64,000 nucleotides of DNA, taken from assembly GCA_023014485.1 (NCBI GenBank), contig JAJOZX010001002.1, positions 370,001 to 434,000 of the forward strand, given 5' to 3'. Shown piece after piece: positions 1-11,420 of the stretch. Both the position numbers and the translations under genes were made by a program. This DNA comes from Bathynomus jamesi. Its lineage: Eukaryota; Arthropoda; Malacostraca; Isopoda; Cirolanidae. Position 1 is the first letter of the stretch; each line of letters opens with the position of its first letter. The notes beneath the pieces are model-generated. The model was not told the origin of the DNA. It worked only from the letters and a program-made list of their open reading frames with translations, and did no database searches.

Positions 1-60
1 TTTTCACACCTCAGCAGTGTTGAGAACCTTTTATATATTTATATTCATAGCATATTATTA

Positions 61-97
<37 letters not shown>

Positions 98-262
98 TAT
101 ATTGAAAATCTTTCGAGCTCAATAATCACTTTAATTTCATTGCAAAATAACATTTCAGATTTGAATTAGTCTTTCGTGATATGTGTTTTTTTTTCAAGAT
201 TTTATTTTAAAATTGGCTCTTAATTAAATTATAAAAGCGGTCTCCTTTAAAGGAAATTAAAG
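1..262. other. Intron sequence upstream of the first visible tomosyn exon
   Basis: AT-rich non-coding DNA with a short TTA/ATT microsatellite near base 60-95. The stretch before base 263 supplies the pyrimidine-rich tract (TCTCCTTT near 241-248) for the next exon. No gene is seen. Confidence 0.5.
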
Positions 263-1397
263 AGGAGATTAACTTTGAACCTGAAAAACAAGACTTACAG
301 AACGACAAAAGCGGCCAAAGCGCGGAGAGTGAGCACTAAGCACTACGATGAATCACCGAGCTGCACGAAAGAGTCTTTGATAGATTTTAAAAAGTTCTTC
401 AAGAAAGATGCAAAGTCAAGGAGCTTAAGCAGAGAAGACACCAAGTGCAGAGGGGAGGAACCCCCATTACGAGGGAGTGACACACCCCACGTTCAAGGGG
501 AGGGAATGGGAGAGGATTTTACGTTTGTGGAGGAAGGGAGGGAAGAATTATCCGAAGACCTTCTTTGCGAGACTGCGGAAGAAGCGAAGGAAACCCCGAC
601 GGAGGGAGAGGACCTAATGACGAGGAGTCAAGAGTTCCATAGAGAGCCCACCAGAAATCCGGAACCCATTCGTACCAGGTCCGTTGAAAGCGCCAAAAAG
701 CCCCCCAAATTTCGCTTCAAAGACCACTTGACGAAGTTAGATGCACGCGTACGAAGGGCGTTCTCGTGGGAACACTCTCAGAACGGCCTCTCCACCTTCT
801 ACGCAGACAACGAAGCAGAAGTAAAACTTAACCTGCCGGTGGACGAGGGTCAGAACAGCCCCGGAGCCCACGAACCCTATGAAGCTTATGAACCTCAGCA
901 GACCTTAGATGTACAACCAATTCCTCTCCTTAAGTGCAGCCCCAGTACGTCCATCCCCTCCAGCCCCACAGTGAGTCCGAAGGGAACGCCGCGCCCCAGT
1001 CCTCTAGAAGAGAAAGCATTCCAGGTGAAGAACGACGATGAAGAGTTAGAGTCCCACTCCATAGGCCCCACAGCCAAGACCTCCTTGGAGCTATTCGACA
1101 ACGAGGGTAATCCTATTCCGCCCATACGTCACAAAGTAAAGGTGGGCAGTGATCACGAAATGAAGTTGAGCGCTCATGACGACAAAAGGAAGATGTCACA
1201 GACGTCGTCATGCTCTGGCCATGGTGACAGTGCGTCACATGACGTGACACCTTCGAGACCCACCGAGGGGGAAATGACCCCGACGACTGATGAAGGGAAC
1301 CACCCCTCTGCCAATGTGTCAAGCCCTAGTAACATGGGGGCCTTCAAGACTTTCATAAGCCACATTGGCAAGAAGGGCTCTTCGCAAGGCTTGGTCG
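263..1397 (+). CDS. Tomosyn: Tomosyn alternative exon A: long disordered insert in the hypervariable linker
   Basis: Open for about 378 codons and ending at a strong donor (G|GTACGT at 1397/1398), so this is an exon rather than a free ORF; its only upstream start-like codon is TTG. The product is low-complexity and looks disordered: a basic start (KAAKARRV), an acidic middle rich in E, a basic patch near residues 150-170 (KFRFKDHLTKLDARVRRAF), Ser/Pro/Thr-rich repeats, and a basic end (FKTFISHIGKKGSS). It ends in phase 1 with G, which joins the AC of the exon at 7782 to give Asp and then GTSFSRSRSSS. Vertebrate tomosyn has its hypervariable, alternatively spliced region just before the SRSRSSS segment, and Drosophila tomosyn is known to use two mutually exclusive exons; this fits the long version. 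The acceptor is uncertain: AG at 261-262 gives phase 0, AG at 251-252 gives another phase. Confidence 0.68.
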
Positions 1398-3394
1398 GTA
1401 CGTTTATCGCCTAAGTAGGGAACCGATTGAGTCACCGCTGACTCAGCGACTCTGACTGACTCTTGTAAATACTGATGGGGGGGGGGGGGGTAAGGAATTT
1501 AGTAGAAGTTGAAGCGTGAGTGAGTCACTAAACTTATGGGACGGAAAAATGTGTAGGATCAGTTGTATTTGTTCTTTGTAGTGGAAAACGAGATACATTG
1601 ACAAAACAGTTATCTTGTTTTCCTGATTGCACATTTTAATCCCGTTAATAGAGTTTGCTTATCGTAGACAAAAAGAATGGACTAATTGAAATTGTATTTC
1701 TTTAGCCTTTGTTTTTATTCAAGTTAAAAAGTGTAATTTCTATCGTCTTCGCTAATTTCTTTCTCTTACTACTTTTTCCTTGGGCAGTTAATTTAAATTA
1801 GCTCATTGATGTATGCTACTCTTACTTATGATCAACTTCGAAACTGAAATTTTTCTTTTTTTTTGTTTGATATGCCCTGATTTAAAATTTGTGGAACTAT
1901 TATTATAAACATTTTCATTTTATTTTCACTATTGTGGGCTTAAACTGTATTAGAGTGAATGAGTGATTTGAATGAAGGGGTGATTGTCGTAATAATGAAT
2001 AAAATGCTCAGTAAAAGCGCCTCTCGGACTTCATTCTGCATAATTCTCTGAAAGAATAATATCATCAATGCATGGGGTTGTAATGTAAATGCACTCAACA
2101 CTCGAATAAGAGCGCGTACACATTCCATTGATAGGTTAATTTTACACGTTGGCAATTTTTTTGTTGTAACCTCTTCGTCTGGTTTGGGTGCATTTGCTTT
2201 ATTTGTGCCACGTTTTCAATTGAATACGCAAGATTATTTTAAAGACTTTCTTACTCAATTTTTATACTAATCTCTATAAGACTAATTTTATATCTCGCAT
2301 CAAGTTCATTATTTTGAAACGTGGATGAAAATTTACTAACACTGTTTGTACATATCTCTCACATTATATTACTTTGTGTATAATTTCCACTATAATTTTG
2401 TTACTTGCAAACTACTGTTTTCTTTGGTATTTTCATGCACTAATAATAATAACACTTATCCGTATTATATATTTCCTTTTCCAGGTTTTTCTAATGAATT
2501 TTTTTAGTATTATAGATCGAATGATAAGACAAAGCTGCCTTAAATTTTTCGTAAGAAATCTTCTTTATCAAAATACGGAGTTTAGTGTACAAATAAAACT
2601 GCTTCTCTAACTTTTAAACTAATTTTTAAACTAGGAAAAAACTAGGAAAGAATGAATAGATAATAAGCTTAGTTTGTAACTTTGAAGTTCTGTTCACTCG
2701 CTTAGTAAATGGTTGTTATGAATTTAGCATTTTATCTTTAAGTGTAAGAACAGCTTTAGGCGTAAATAGCCACCTGTGGAGTTGCGAGTGACTAATCGTT
2801 GATTTAGATTTGGTGGAGGATCTCTGTTGCTCCTCTTTGTACATTATGATTGTAACTTCCTTGTTCACGCTTTCAGTCTTGAGCTGTTTAGTTCTAATTG
2901 AAAGCAACTATTACTAACATCTTCAAATCCATTATAGTAAAGTTGGATGAATTCACACTTGGCTTTCAAGTAGTGTATGTAAGCGCTCCCTCTATGTAAT
3001 ATTTTACTCTTATTTATTATTTATAAACAGTAAAATGATAAATTTTCTAAAAAGTATTTAGAAGGGGAACAAACATTTTTCTTTCCTTATTCTGATATGC
3101 CCCTTTCTTATTACTTCATAATTGTGTGTAATTTTAAAATTTGATACATTCATTTTCTAAGTAATTGCTTTTAAATGCATATTATTTTTTCTTTAAATGC
3201 ATATTAAATGTCCTTAGTCTAAATAATAGAAATTTAAAAGTGGAACAACCTTAGAAAGTGATGTTAGAATTACGAATAACTTAAGTAGTACTTTGGTTAC
3301 GATTGCCCATCGAGAGAATGTGGTGGGCACTGTGGCCCCTTTTCTCCTTCCCTCTACTTGGATGCTGGCTCTGATGTGGGTTGTGCCGTTTTAG
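1398..3394. other. Tomosyn intron between the two alternative exons
   Basis: AT-rich intron with a poly-G run near 1476-1489. I see no conserved ORF, RNA gene or recognisable transposon end. Short ORFs on either strand here lack any protein-like pattern. Confidence 0.5.
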
Positions 3395-3521
3395 CTGAAC
3401 GGGGTGTGCGTGTCACCGACGAGTGGCGTGGGGCGAGTGAACATGAAGCGAGGCGGCGGCGGCGGCGGCGGCGGCAGCAGCAGCGAGAAGACCGATTCGA
3501 TGCGGAGGTCGCGGAGCCAAG
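3395..3521 (+). CDS. Tomosyn: Tomosyn alternative exon B: short Gly-rich linker exon
   Basis: A GC-rich block in AT-rich DNA, bounded by acceptor GCCGTTTTAG (AG at 3393-3394) and donor G|GTACTC at 3521/3522. Read in phase 0 it gives about 42 residues: LNGVCVSPTSGVGRVNMKR, then a run of eight glycines from a GGC repeat, then SSSEKTDSMRRSRSQ. It ends in phase 1 with G, exactly like exon A, so it joins the exon at 7782 as Q-D-GTSFSRSRSSS. If A were spliced to B the frame would shift and the downstream exons would be lost, so the two exons should be mutually exclusive. It could instead be an alternative first exon starting at ATG 3443 with a CpG-rich promoter; the GC content allows that. Confidence 0.55.
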
Positions 3522-4274
3522 GTACTCGTGCCCGCCTTGTCAGAGCCTTCACCACCGCCGGAGCTCCCTCCCCAGCGGACCCCTCCTCCACCACCACCCC
3601 AGACGACACCGCCCCCTTCAGCCCTCCACCGAGCCCCTCTCCCACGGTCAGGGTAGGAGGGGGCGTGGGGGGCAGTGAGAGTGGGGGTGGGTGGCTAACC
3701 GCGTCGCCGCGGGTTGAGCAGAGAGCATCCCAGTCGCTCTTGTTCGCCAGGCACTACTACTACTTCGCTAGCTTTGGTAGTAACGTCACCTACACACGCT
3801 CATTCACTTCCTTTCGATGCGCGGACGCCCTAACCGCCCTCCAGCTTTTCTAAACTATCAAAACTTGAATATGAATTTCTATTAGACAGTCAACAGCATT
3901 TGCCTTCTAATTGTTTCTTTTGTACTCAGTTGTAAAGTAATTAATTGATCTCGTAAAACATCTCTTAAAAATCTCATCATTTCATCAGAGTTAATAAATG
4001 AGGTAGAAAAATTCCAATGAAAATTTTTGCACTTTAAAAAAAAAAAAAATTCTTTTGAGGTTGTCAGAATTTCTTTATTGTTAAGTTTGGGTCGCTTTTC
4101 AGTCATTTAATTAGTTTGTATGCAGATATTAGGTTATTTTTTAAAATTAAAATAGACTCCTTCCTACACTTAATACATTGGTTTAACATCGTGTGTATAT
4201 ACGTACTGTATATGTGTATATATATGTATACTGTATATGCACACACACATACACACACATATATATATATATAT
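3522..4274. other. Tomosyn intron, GC-rich shoulder then AT-rich DNA
   Basis: The first 330 bases remain GC-rich (CpG-containing) and carry overlapping ORFs in all frames that come from base composition (Arg-, Pro- or Gly-rich), not from conserved protein. A poly-A run sits near 4036-4049 and TG/TA/CA microsatellites at 4195-4274. No gene seen. Confidence 0.5.
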
Positions 4275-4995
4275 TAGTGGGGGACCGGATATCCGCATCC
4301 GCATAATTTTTAACATCCGCATCCGCACTGCGGATGTTGTGCGGATATTACCTCTAATAAATTATGCAATTTACAATTAAATTAGCTTATAAAGTAGCTT
4401 ATAAGGCCCAGTCATGCACATTTCATGTAAAGTATTAATTATTAATGAACAAACAAATATATAAACCTCAAAATATAAATACCATTAAATCAACAAACAT
4501 TGCCTGTGCCACTGTGCGTACTCCACCGATTTTTTTTTTTTTTCACAGCAACACAGTAACTTTTCAGAAAGAAATTGTTCGTATAAGATCAAGCAGTCTA
4601 TCGTGTTTCGAACAACATTAATGTAAATAAATACAAAAAATAGTAAATTCTTTAGCAAAAATAAAAATGCTAATTTTCTATAGCAAACACTGCAAAATTT
4701 GCACAGTTTCTAAAATTAGGAATTGAAAATTGAATGAAACTTATTTCATTAAATTTTCTGTGGCTGAAACTCTTGAGAAAGTTATTATTTTTATCATAAT
4801 GAAAACATTAATATTAATTTTAATTCTTATGCATTGCCTGCCATAATAGTAATATCACGAAATTTGAAAAATTATGTCATATATCCATAATTCTATATTA
4901 TATTGATAGATTAACTAAATATCCGCATCAGCGTATATTGAAATTAAAAATCCGCATCCGCAGATGTTGAAAAACTGACATCCGGTCCACCACTA
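4275..4995. mobile_element. Non-autonomous hAT-like element with ATCCGC-rich ends
   Basis: The ends match as inverted repeats: TAGTGGGGGACCGGAT at 4275 and the complement of TAGTGGTGGACCGGAT ending at 4995. Just inside both ends are repeats of ATCCGCATCCGC and its complement. The flanking 8 bases are ATATATAT and ATATGTAT (7 of 8 identical), consistent with an 8-bp target duplication, though the site lies in a TA microsatellite so this is weak evidence. The interior (about 600 bp) is AT-rich with no transposase ORF. A 5-prime TAG..G terminus and an 8-bp duplication are hAT hallmarks, hence the call. Confidence 0.65.
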
Positions 4996-5142
4996 ATATG
5001 TATATTGTATATGTGTATATGTGTATACTATATATGTGTATGTGTATATATATATATATGTATACTGTATATGTGTGTGTGTATATATATATGTATACTG
5101 TATATGTATATATATATATATGTATGTGTGTATATATGTATA

Positions 5143-5213
<71 letters not shown>

Positions 5214-5234
5214 ATACTGTGTATACATACACAT

Positions 5235-5282
<48 letters not shown>

Positions 5283-5285
5283 TAT
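4996..5285. repeat. TA/TG microsatellite
   Basis: Alternating TATATA and TGTGTA tracts of nearly 290 bases. The ORFs translated here (Tyr-Ile or Val-Cys repeats on both strands) are artefacts of the dinucleotide repeat. Confidence 0.9.
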
Positions 5286-6279
5286 TTTCGTGTAAACAGT
5301 ACACGATAAAAAGTTTTAATTATAATATTAAAACACTGAAATATTTTATAATGTGAGACTAATTGATTATTTATTCGTTAGAGTGTAATTGGATAAAAAA
5401 TGTAAATATGTTCCTAAATTATCTGAGAACAAAAATTTAAACCATTTCACTGAATTTTTCTACCTTCCAATTTTCTTAAAACTGAAATTGATTGTGTAGT
5501 TGTCTCTTTAAAACTTATTTAAAGTTATCTAGTGTTAAGTATTAAGTGTTAAGAATGTCGTTCTAAATTCCATCTTGGTAGCACCATTCCAGCCGTACTT
5601 TCGCTGTAGAGGACAAAATCAATCTTTTTAGAAGCAGTTTTTCCTCCTTGTAAAGAGCGAGCGTTTTTCTTTTTTCTTTTTTTGTGGAGACAAAAGTACT
5701 TTCCTTCAAACTTTTCATAAAATGAAACATTTTTACGTTCTTCACAAACTTTTATCGTGTTGTTTTTCTCTTTGTTTAGGAAAAAGAAAATTAGTTCAAA
5801 TTAATGCTCTGACATTTAACATCTTTCTTTATCATAGTACAGTACTTACTAAGTAGTACATTAGTAATTAAGTGAATCTATTTTTTTTTATTTTGTTTAC
5901 GTTTTGCGTTTCGTACACACTTCGAATGTAGGTGACGTTTTATGGCTAAATTTTCACTTCTTTATTCTCACTTTGATCTTATAAAAGTTTTTACTTGCCT
6001 CTGCTCAGTCTAGAATCTTATTAAGCCTCCGGCGAAAATAACGTTAACGATCAAGCGTTAATCCTTAGTGAACAATATCAACTATTTATCTTAATTCTGT
6101 TCGATTACCGATTGATTAACGTTTGTTTCTTAACGTATTTTCGTTCTCCTTTTAAGTCTTTATAATAAGTTCTTATTGACGAAGATTATTGGGGTAAGCA
6201 ATTAAGTATTTATAAAGTCATCTCACTTTAAGAAGTACGTATAAATTTGTCTTGGTTCCCCCCACCCCCTCCATCTTTC
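5286..6279. other. Tomosyn intron, nothing recognised
   Basis: AT-rich single-copy-looking DNA. I found no ORF with a protein pattern, no inverted-repeat termini and no RNA gene. Confidence 0.4.
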
Positions 6280-6575
6280 CCCTTTCGGAAATATTTTCAC
6301 ATCCCTTTAAGCATTATTTCAGCATGGTTTGTACTAATAATGCGAAGAAGTTAATTTTTTTCCCAAACTTAAACTAGCTTTGCATTCATTCAATTGGAAG
6401 AAATTATGATCGATAAGCTTTAGTCGGCCCTTTCGGAAATATTTTCACATCCCTTTAAGCATTATTTCAGCATGGTTTGTACTAATAATGCGAAGAAGTT
6501 AATTTTTTTCCCAAACTTAAACTAGCTTTGCATTCATTCAATTGGAAGAAATTATGATCGATAAGCTTTAGTCGG
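6280..6575. repeat. Tandem duplication, two 148-bp copies
   Basis: Bases 6280-6427 and 6428-6575 read the same throughout by eye, each starting CCCTTTCGGAAATATTTTCA and ending TTTAGTCGG. Complete identity in intron DNA implies a very recent duplication or an assembly duplication. Confidence 0.92.
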
Positions 6576-6611
6576 TTACCCCCCTAATCTTTTTTATTTC
6601 GATGCTTGATT

Positions 6612-6634
6612 CCCCCCCCCCCCCCCCCCCCCCC
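6612..6634. repeat. Poly-C run of 23
   Basis: An uninterrupted run of C at 6612-6634. Its length is probably unreliable in sequencing. Confidence 0.9.
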
Positions 6635-7781
6635 TTTTGGGTCATGTTTGAAAGTGTCGTAGCAACGCTAATTCCGTTCATCAATGTATACAAACGCTGA
6701 TAAATATAATTTTGTGGAAGAAATATGAATTTTTATTGCAAAGAAATTATTTTATGATCGTGGAAACATTTCTTTATCGTTTTTTCATTAGTAATTCAGT
6801 CGATCGTTATGCCATTATTTTCATCATGACTCAAAATTAGCTTTTTCGCGTTTCCTTTCATTTTATTGTCCATTATTATGTAAGTGGCTCAAACCGATCG
6901 CATTGTCCTTCCTGATTTATTTTTTCCTTACTTCGCCCCCCTCGCCTCCAAAAAAAAAAAATTTTTTTGTAATTCTTTTGATCGCTTACTTTCATCAAGA
7001 CGGCATTTACATTTTATTGATGTCTTTTTGGCTTTATGCTTTCACTTTTGTATTGATTGTTTATGTATACCGTAGTTTGTTTATAAAGTATTTACATACT
7101 CGAATGAATGAGACAAATTCATTCTGTATACTTAGTTCAAACTCTTATTCATGTATAATACAAACATGATAATTGACTTTATATTTAAGGCAGCTTAATT
7201 TTTAAATTATTATTATTATTATTACATTCTTTAAATTCGTATTATCTTCTGTGTAAATATACTAAACTAATATCCTTAACAATTAACGCGCGTTTAGTTA
7301 CTTATGTGTGTGTGTATTATATTCGCTTTGAGTTCATTTCGAACTTTGGATTTCCCGACCTGTGATGGCTTCACGAGCATGGCACAAGGAATTGCTAAGT
7401 TTCATTGCATGTTCCTCGTCAAAATTATTTAGAGGGTTAATTTTTGCTTTGGTTTTAGGATAAGCAATTTTTTTTTTTTTTTTTTTTCAAGATGTTTTTA
7501 AATTGTGAGAACGTTCTGTAAGTAATGAGCGAGTGTTTGAGATTGACATATATTTAATAAAATATTAATTTTAATAGTTAGTGAATTGAAATATTGCAAT
7601 AAAATTTGAATTTCATTGTGGATATATAGTTAAAAAATTAGTATGTTAAAAGCTGCTGAATATGAATTAAATTAATGGAAAAAAAAATCTTAATCTTAGA
7701 ACTGTAATTATTGAGTTTGGTGATAAGAGTGTTAACTGCGAGTCGATAATTAATATATTATTAATTAATTAGATAAGTTAG
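6635..7781. other. Tomosyn intron before the SRSRSSS exon
   Basis: AT-rich DNA with poly-T near 7468-7489 and short TTA repeats near 7206. No gene or transposon ends recognised. The last 40 bases (TTAATTAATTAGATAAGTTAG) provide the acceptor for the next exon. Confidence 0.4.
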
Positions 7782-7892
7782 ACGGTACGTCGTTCAGTCG
7801 ATCGAGGTCGTCGAGTCTAAACAGCCTGGAAAACATCACGAGCGAAGCAGTTCAATGCTTGGCTTTCGCAGACTCGTACTCAAAGAAGAACG
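7782..7892 (+). CDS. Tomosyn: Tomosyn constant exon with the SRSRSSS segment and the start of the following WD40 strand
   Basis: Acceptor AG at 7780-7781 and donor G|GTGAGG at 7892/7893. With a G carried from the previous exon it encodes D-GTSFSRSRSSSLNSLENI, then TSEAVQCLAFADSYSKKN, and ends in phase 1. The vertebrate tomosyn counterpart is the SFSRSRSSS segment followed by a helix and strand that begin the second beta-propeller. The exon is 111 bp, with 2 + 108 + 1 phase accounting. A competing acceptor (TTCAG at 7797) would give phase 2 and would not match exons A, B or the downstream exons, so the upstream AG is preferred although its pyrimidine tract is weak. Confidence 0.85.
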
Positions 7893-8440
7893 GTGAGGAT
7901 TCAACTTAAAATTTCTATCTTTATTTATGTATTTTTTTTACAGTATTCATTTGGAAATATATACAGAGGTTACATACACGAGTATAATTTCAATATTAAA
8001 TACATATGCTACACACAATTGTAAACTGCCTTCAGCAAGCGTGCGCGCTTTACAGGCCGAAATCTACTAGTTAGGCGTAATTATATAATTACAATTATAT
8101 AAAACATATAATTATAAGATTTTTATAAGTTTTTATAAAATACTTAAAAACTAAAGACAACTTACAGACGAGGACAATACTGCGTTCTATTTTGAACATT
8201 TAAATACATAAATATACTTAGAAATAATTTTATAAGGGACTTAAAACTGAAAGGAACTTACAAATTAGGACGTATACATATATTAAGAGTTTCATACTTA
8301 ATACAAAGAATGTATTATGTGATGAATGTGATGTGAAAATTAATAGGAGAAATTTTTAGGAAGATAATGAGAATTTTAATGATGACAACGGCACTTAATT
8401 AATAACTAATAAAGAAATGAGCGCCTTCAGTAACTTTGAA
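7893..8440. other. Intron and probable 3-prime UTR of a minus-strand LINE
   Basis: AT-rich sequence with no coding pattern. It lies directly downstream (minus sense) of the LINE ORF2 remnant that ends near 8450, so part of it is probably that element's 3-prime UTR. The exact LINE end could not be placed. Confidence 0.35.
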
Positions 8441-9054
8441 ATTTAAGTTTTAATCGCTTTATAAAACATTATACATTGATTGATTTTAATTCATTGGGTA
8501 AATTGTTCCATAAATCCACCAGTAAATAAATGTAAGAATTCCTACTACAGTGAAGAGCATAGTTTGCCTTTGAGATATATCCACTCCCCATATACCTTGT
8601 TTGATGTTCGTAACGTATCTGATTATTTTATTCATTGCATTCTCAATTAATATAGTCGGGGAAAATTGTTTTGCAACTCTGAACATTAGGAAGCACATCT
8701 GTATTTCAAATATGTCTTTAAATTTTAATATACGCAGTAGCTAAAGATTTGTGATGTCTAAGCATAATGACCACTCTTATTTATTTTTCTAATAATTCTC
8801 TTCTGGTTTATGATTAAAGGGCTCATGATGTAATCGCGTGTATTTCCATATGCAGTAATGTTATATATGAAATGTAGATAGACTAAAGTATAACGTTTTA
8901 AGTGTATTTGTGGGAAGGAAATGTAATTTTGTTAATATAAACGAGAATTTCGAAGTTTATGATCTATGTTCTCAATATGTTGATGAAAGGATAGTTTGTC
9001 ATCAAGCACAACTATAATAATTTTTCTTCACTGACGCGCGACATCATGTGCAAG

Positions 9055-9069
9055 GCGATAATAATAATA

Positions 9070-9101
<32 letters not shown>

Positions 9102-9113
9102 TAACAATAACAA
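9055..9113. repeat. AAT/ATAA microsatellite
   Basis: Trinucleotide AAT repeats grading into CAATAA, within the LINE remnant. Confidence 0.85.
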
Positions 9114-10051
9114 TACTGAAGTCGGTATTAATTTTTTTTTTGTGATTAGCAAGCAGTTTGTTATTTTTATTTAAGGATAATTTTATTGGTCTCTATTTAC
9201 TATTTCATTAAGGGATGCGGGATCGCTGTTTGAATATATCAGGGAGGTGTCATCCGTACATTGGAAGCCTTTCCCGTTATGAGAGTTGTAAAAGTCATTT
9301 ACATAGATCAAAAATAGTAGAGGGCCCAAAGTACTCGTGGAACTCCGTGCGTAATTTTTAGTTCCGCAGTGATGTTGTTGTTATTTGTTATGTATTGACT
9401 TCTGCAGCACAGGTATGATTTGAACCAATTTATGGCAACGTTCCTTATGCCACAATGAGATAATTTATAAATAAGTATGTCGTGGGAGATTGTATCAAAG
9501 GCTTTTGTTAGGTGCATAAGTAAGAGAACGGAAGACTTTATTTTTAATTTTTTTTATATGATACGTCTAATACGGCCGAGATCGCGTCTCTCGTTTTATC
9601 GCCCTTCCTAAAACCAAACTTCTCCGAAATATTTTGAAAGCTGCTGCGTGTACCAAAATTTTTCAAATATCTTTCCGAATATAAAGGTCGAAAATTTGAA
9701 GGTATTTTTTTTGTCTTCTGATTTGAATATTGGTTATAATTGTCCCTTTTTAAGTGTGTCAGGGAAAATACTTTGACTGAGGGATGAAATGAATAACATT
9801 GATAAAGAGAGAGGTAAAATATCTGAAGAGTACTTAAAGACTGCGTTGGGAATAGAATCGACATAAGAGAGAGAAGAAAGGAGAGGAAAGGAAAATATGA
9901 GCTAGGGGGTTTCCAAGATATTCTTCATACCTGCGTATTGAAGTTACCTGCGAGATCAGCTGTTGTTTTTACCGGTAGCATAGTAGTTACGGTATTTAGA
10001 TGATTGGCTATATCCAGTGGTTCGTTACTAATTATATTACTTACAGTTATA

Positions 10052-11420
10052 CGAGGGTGGGCTGAAAAGTAATGCCTCCACTCAAATAAATTTTAAACGG
10101 GTTGAAGGATTTTATCGAGACAAAAGCAGATATGTACCTTAGAGTTTATTCTTCAAAACGATACATTTACTTTTCTACATATAAAATCACCCTCTGCCTC
10201 TATACATTTACGTCAACGATAAATGATTTTTTGAAATCCATCCTGGTAAAACTCGGAGCTTTGACTACGAAACCAAAATTTCACAGCAATCTTAACTTCT
10301 TCGTCAGACTCGTAGCGATTTCCACGGAGATGTTCTTTAAGTTTAGGAAAGAGGTGAAAATCGCATGGTACTAAATCTGGGCTATATGGTGGATACGGTA
10401 AGACTGTGAATTGCAGAGCCTCAATTGCTTCTCGCGTTTGAACACTGGTGTGAGGCCGTGCGTTGTCATGGTGAACAATGACTGCGTTTTAGGAGGTACG
10501 AACCCTCCTGATCCGTTTTTTCAACTTCTTCAGAGTTTCAATATAACGTGCGGAGTTGATTGCCGTCCCTCTTTCCGTAAAGTCTTCGAGAACACCACCA
10601 TTGATATCCCAAAAAACAGTCATCATCACTTTTCCAGCTTGTTTTTGAATTTTGAATTTTTTTGGTTGCAGTGAATTTTTGTGCCGATATGACATGGATT
10701 GCCGTTTATTTTCAGGGTCATAATGGTGGACCCACGTCTCGTCTCCTGTTTCAATGCTGTGCAGAAATTCTTCTTCATTTTCGAAATGCTGCAGGTTTTC
10801 TTGGCAAATGCGTAGTCTCTTAGTTTTCATCTCGGCAGTGAGCATGCGAGGTACCCATCTGGCGCAGACGTTTTGGTAACCGAGAATACTGATAATGTGT
10901 CCCACTCGCTCTTTGGAGATATCGAGCATTGCAGTAATTTCATTTTGTTTAATGCGACGATTTCCACGAATCAGTTCGTCAATGTAGTTCCGATGAGACT
11001 CGTCGGTTGCTGTTACAGGCCTTCCACTTCGCGGTTTGTCGCGCAAATCTTCTTGCCCTGTTTCTCCTTTACACTGCCTCGCCCAACGCCGAACGGTACT
11101 CGCATCATCACACAGTTTGCCGTACACAGCTTGCGTTCGCCGATGAATGTCTATGGGAGCAACACTTTCCGCGGTCAAAAATTCATTTACGGCACGTTAC
11201 TTGAAGCGAACATCTTTACTCCTTTCCATTGTAATCGATACTGAACCAACGTGTGGAATGAGCGTAGGCTATAACACAAAACCGGTTTTATCTGATTACC
11301 TCTACACAATCTGGAATGGGGTGGGGATATCAAGTTACAACACAGAACCAGTTTTATCTGGCTACCTCCACACAATCCAGAATTATTCAAGTGGAGGCAT
11401 TACTTTTCAGCCCACCCTCG
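10052..11420 (-). mobile_element. Mariner element with TA target duplication
   Basis: Inverted termini CGAGGGTGGGCTGAAAAGTA at 10052 and its complement ending at 11420, with TA at 10050-10051 and 11421-11422. The repeat extends through AATGCCTCCACT. It is 1369 bp long and carries a minus-strand mariner transposase gene. Between gene and right end, two diverged copies of a ~45 bp motif (ACACAAAACCGGTTTTATCT near 11276 and its relative near 11340) sit in tandem. It is inserted in the minus-strand LINE ORF2 remnant. Confidence 0.93.
10213..11229 (-). pseudogene. Mariner transposase (D,D34D), two in-frame stops
   Basis: A single frame of 339 codons runs from ATG 11229 (MERSKDVRF) to stop 10213. 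It shows the N-terminal helix-turn-helix region (VRRWARQ, then RSGRP), a central TGDETWVHHYDPENK with the first catalytic Asp, HHDNARPHT with the second, and PYSPDLVPCDFHLF with the third. Exactly 34 residues separate the second and third Asp, the mariner signature. Two nonsense codons interrupt it: TAA at codon 11 (11199-11197) and TAA at codon 247 (10491-10489). There is no frameshift, so decay is light. Related to transposase domains such as that in SETMAR. Confidence 0.92.

Noticed and set aside
895..1371. Antisense ORFs in tomosyn exon A
   Set aside because: Shadows of the sense exon with no protein pattern of their own.
3358..3853. Overlapping Arg/Gln-rich, Pro-rich and Gly-rich ORFs in the GC-rich block
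   Set aside because: Only the frame that keeps tomosyn splice phase (3395-3521) is supported; the others reflect GGC/GCG composition and run into intron.
4993..5356. Several ORFs of Tyr-Ile or Val-Cys repeats on both strands
   Set aside because: They are translations of a TA/TG microsatellite, not genes.
6884..7169. Hydrophobic short ORFs that could be small membrane proteins
   Set aside because: Composition follows T-rich intron DNA, with poly-A/T runs inside and no supporting context.
7798..7892. Alternative start of the SRSRSSS exon at acceptor TTCAG (7796-7797)
   Set aside because: It would need an upstream exon ending in phase 2, but both candidate upstream exons end in phase 1, and the GTSF residues conserved in tomosyn would be lost.
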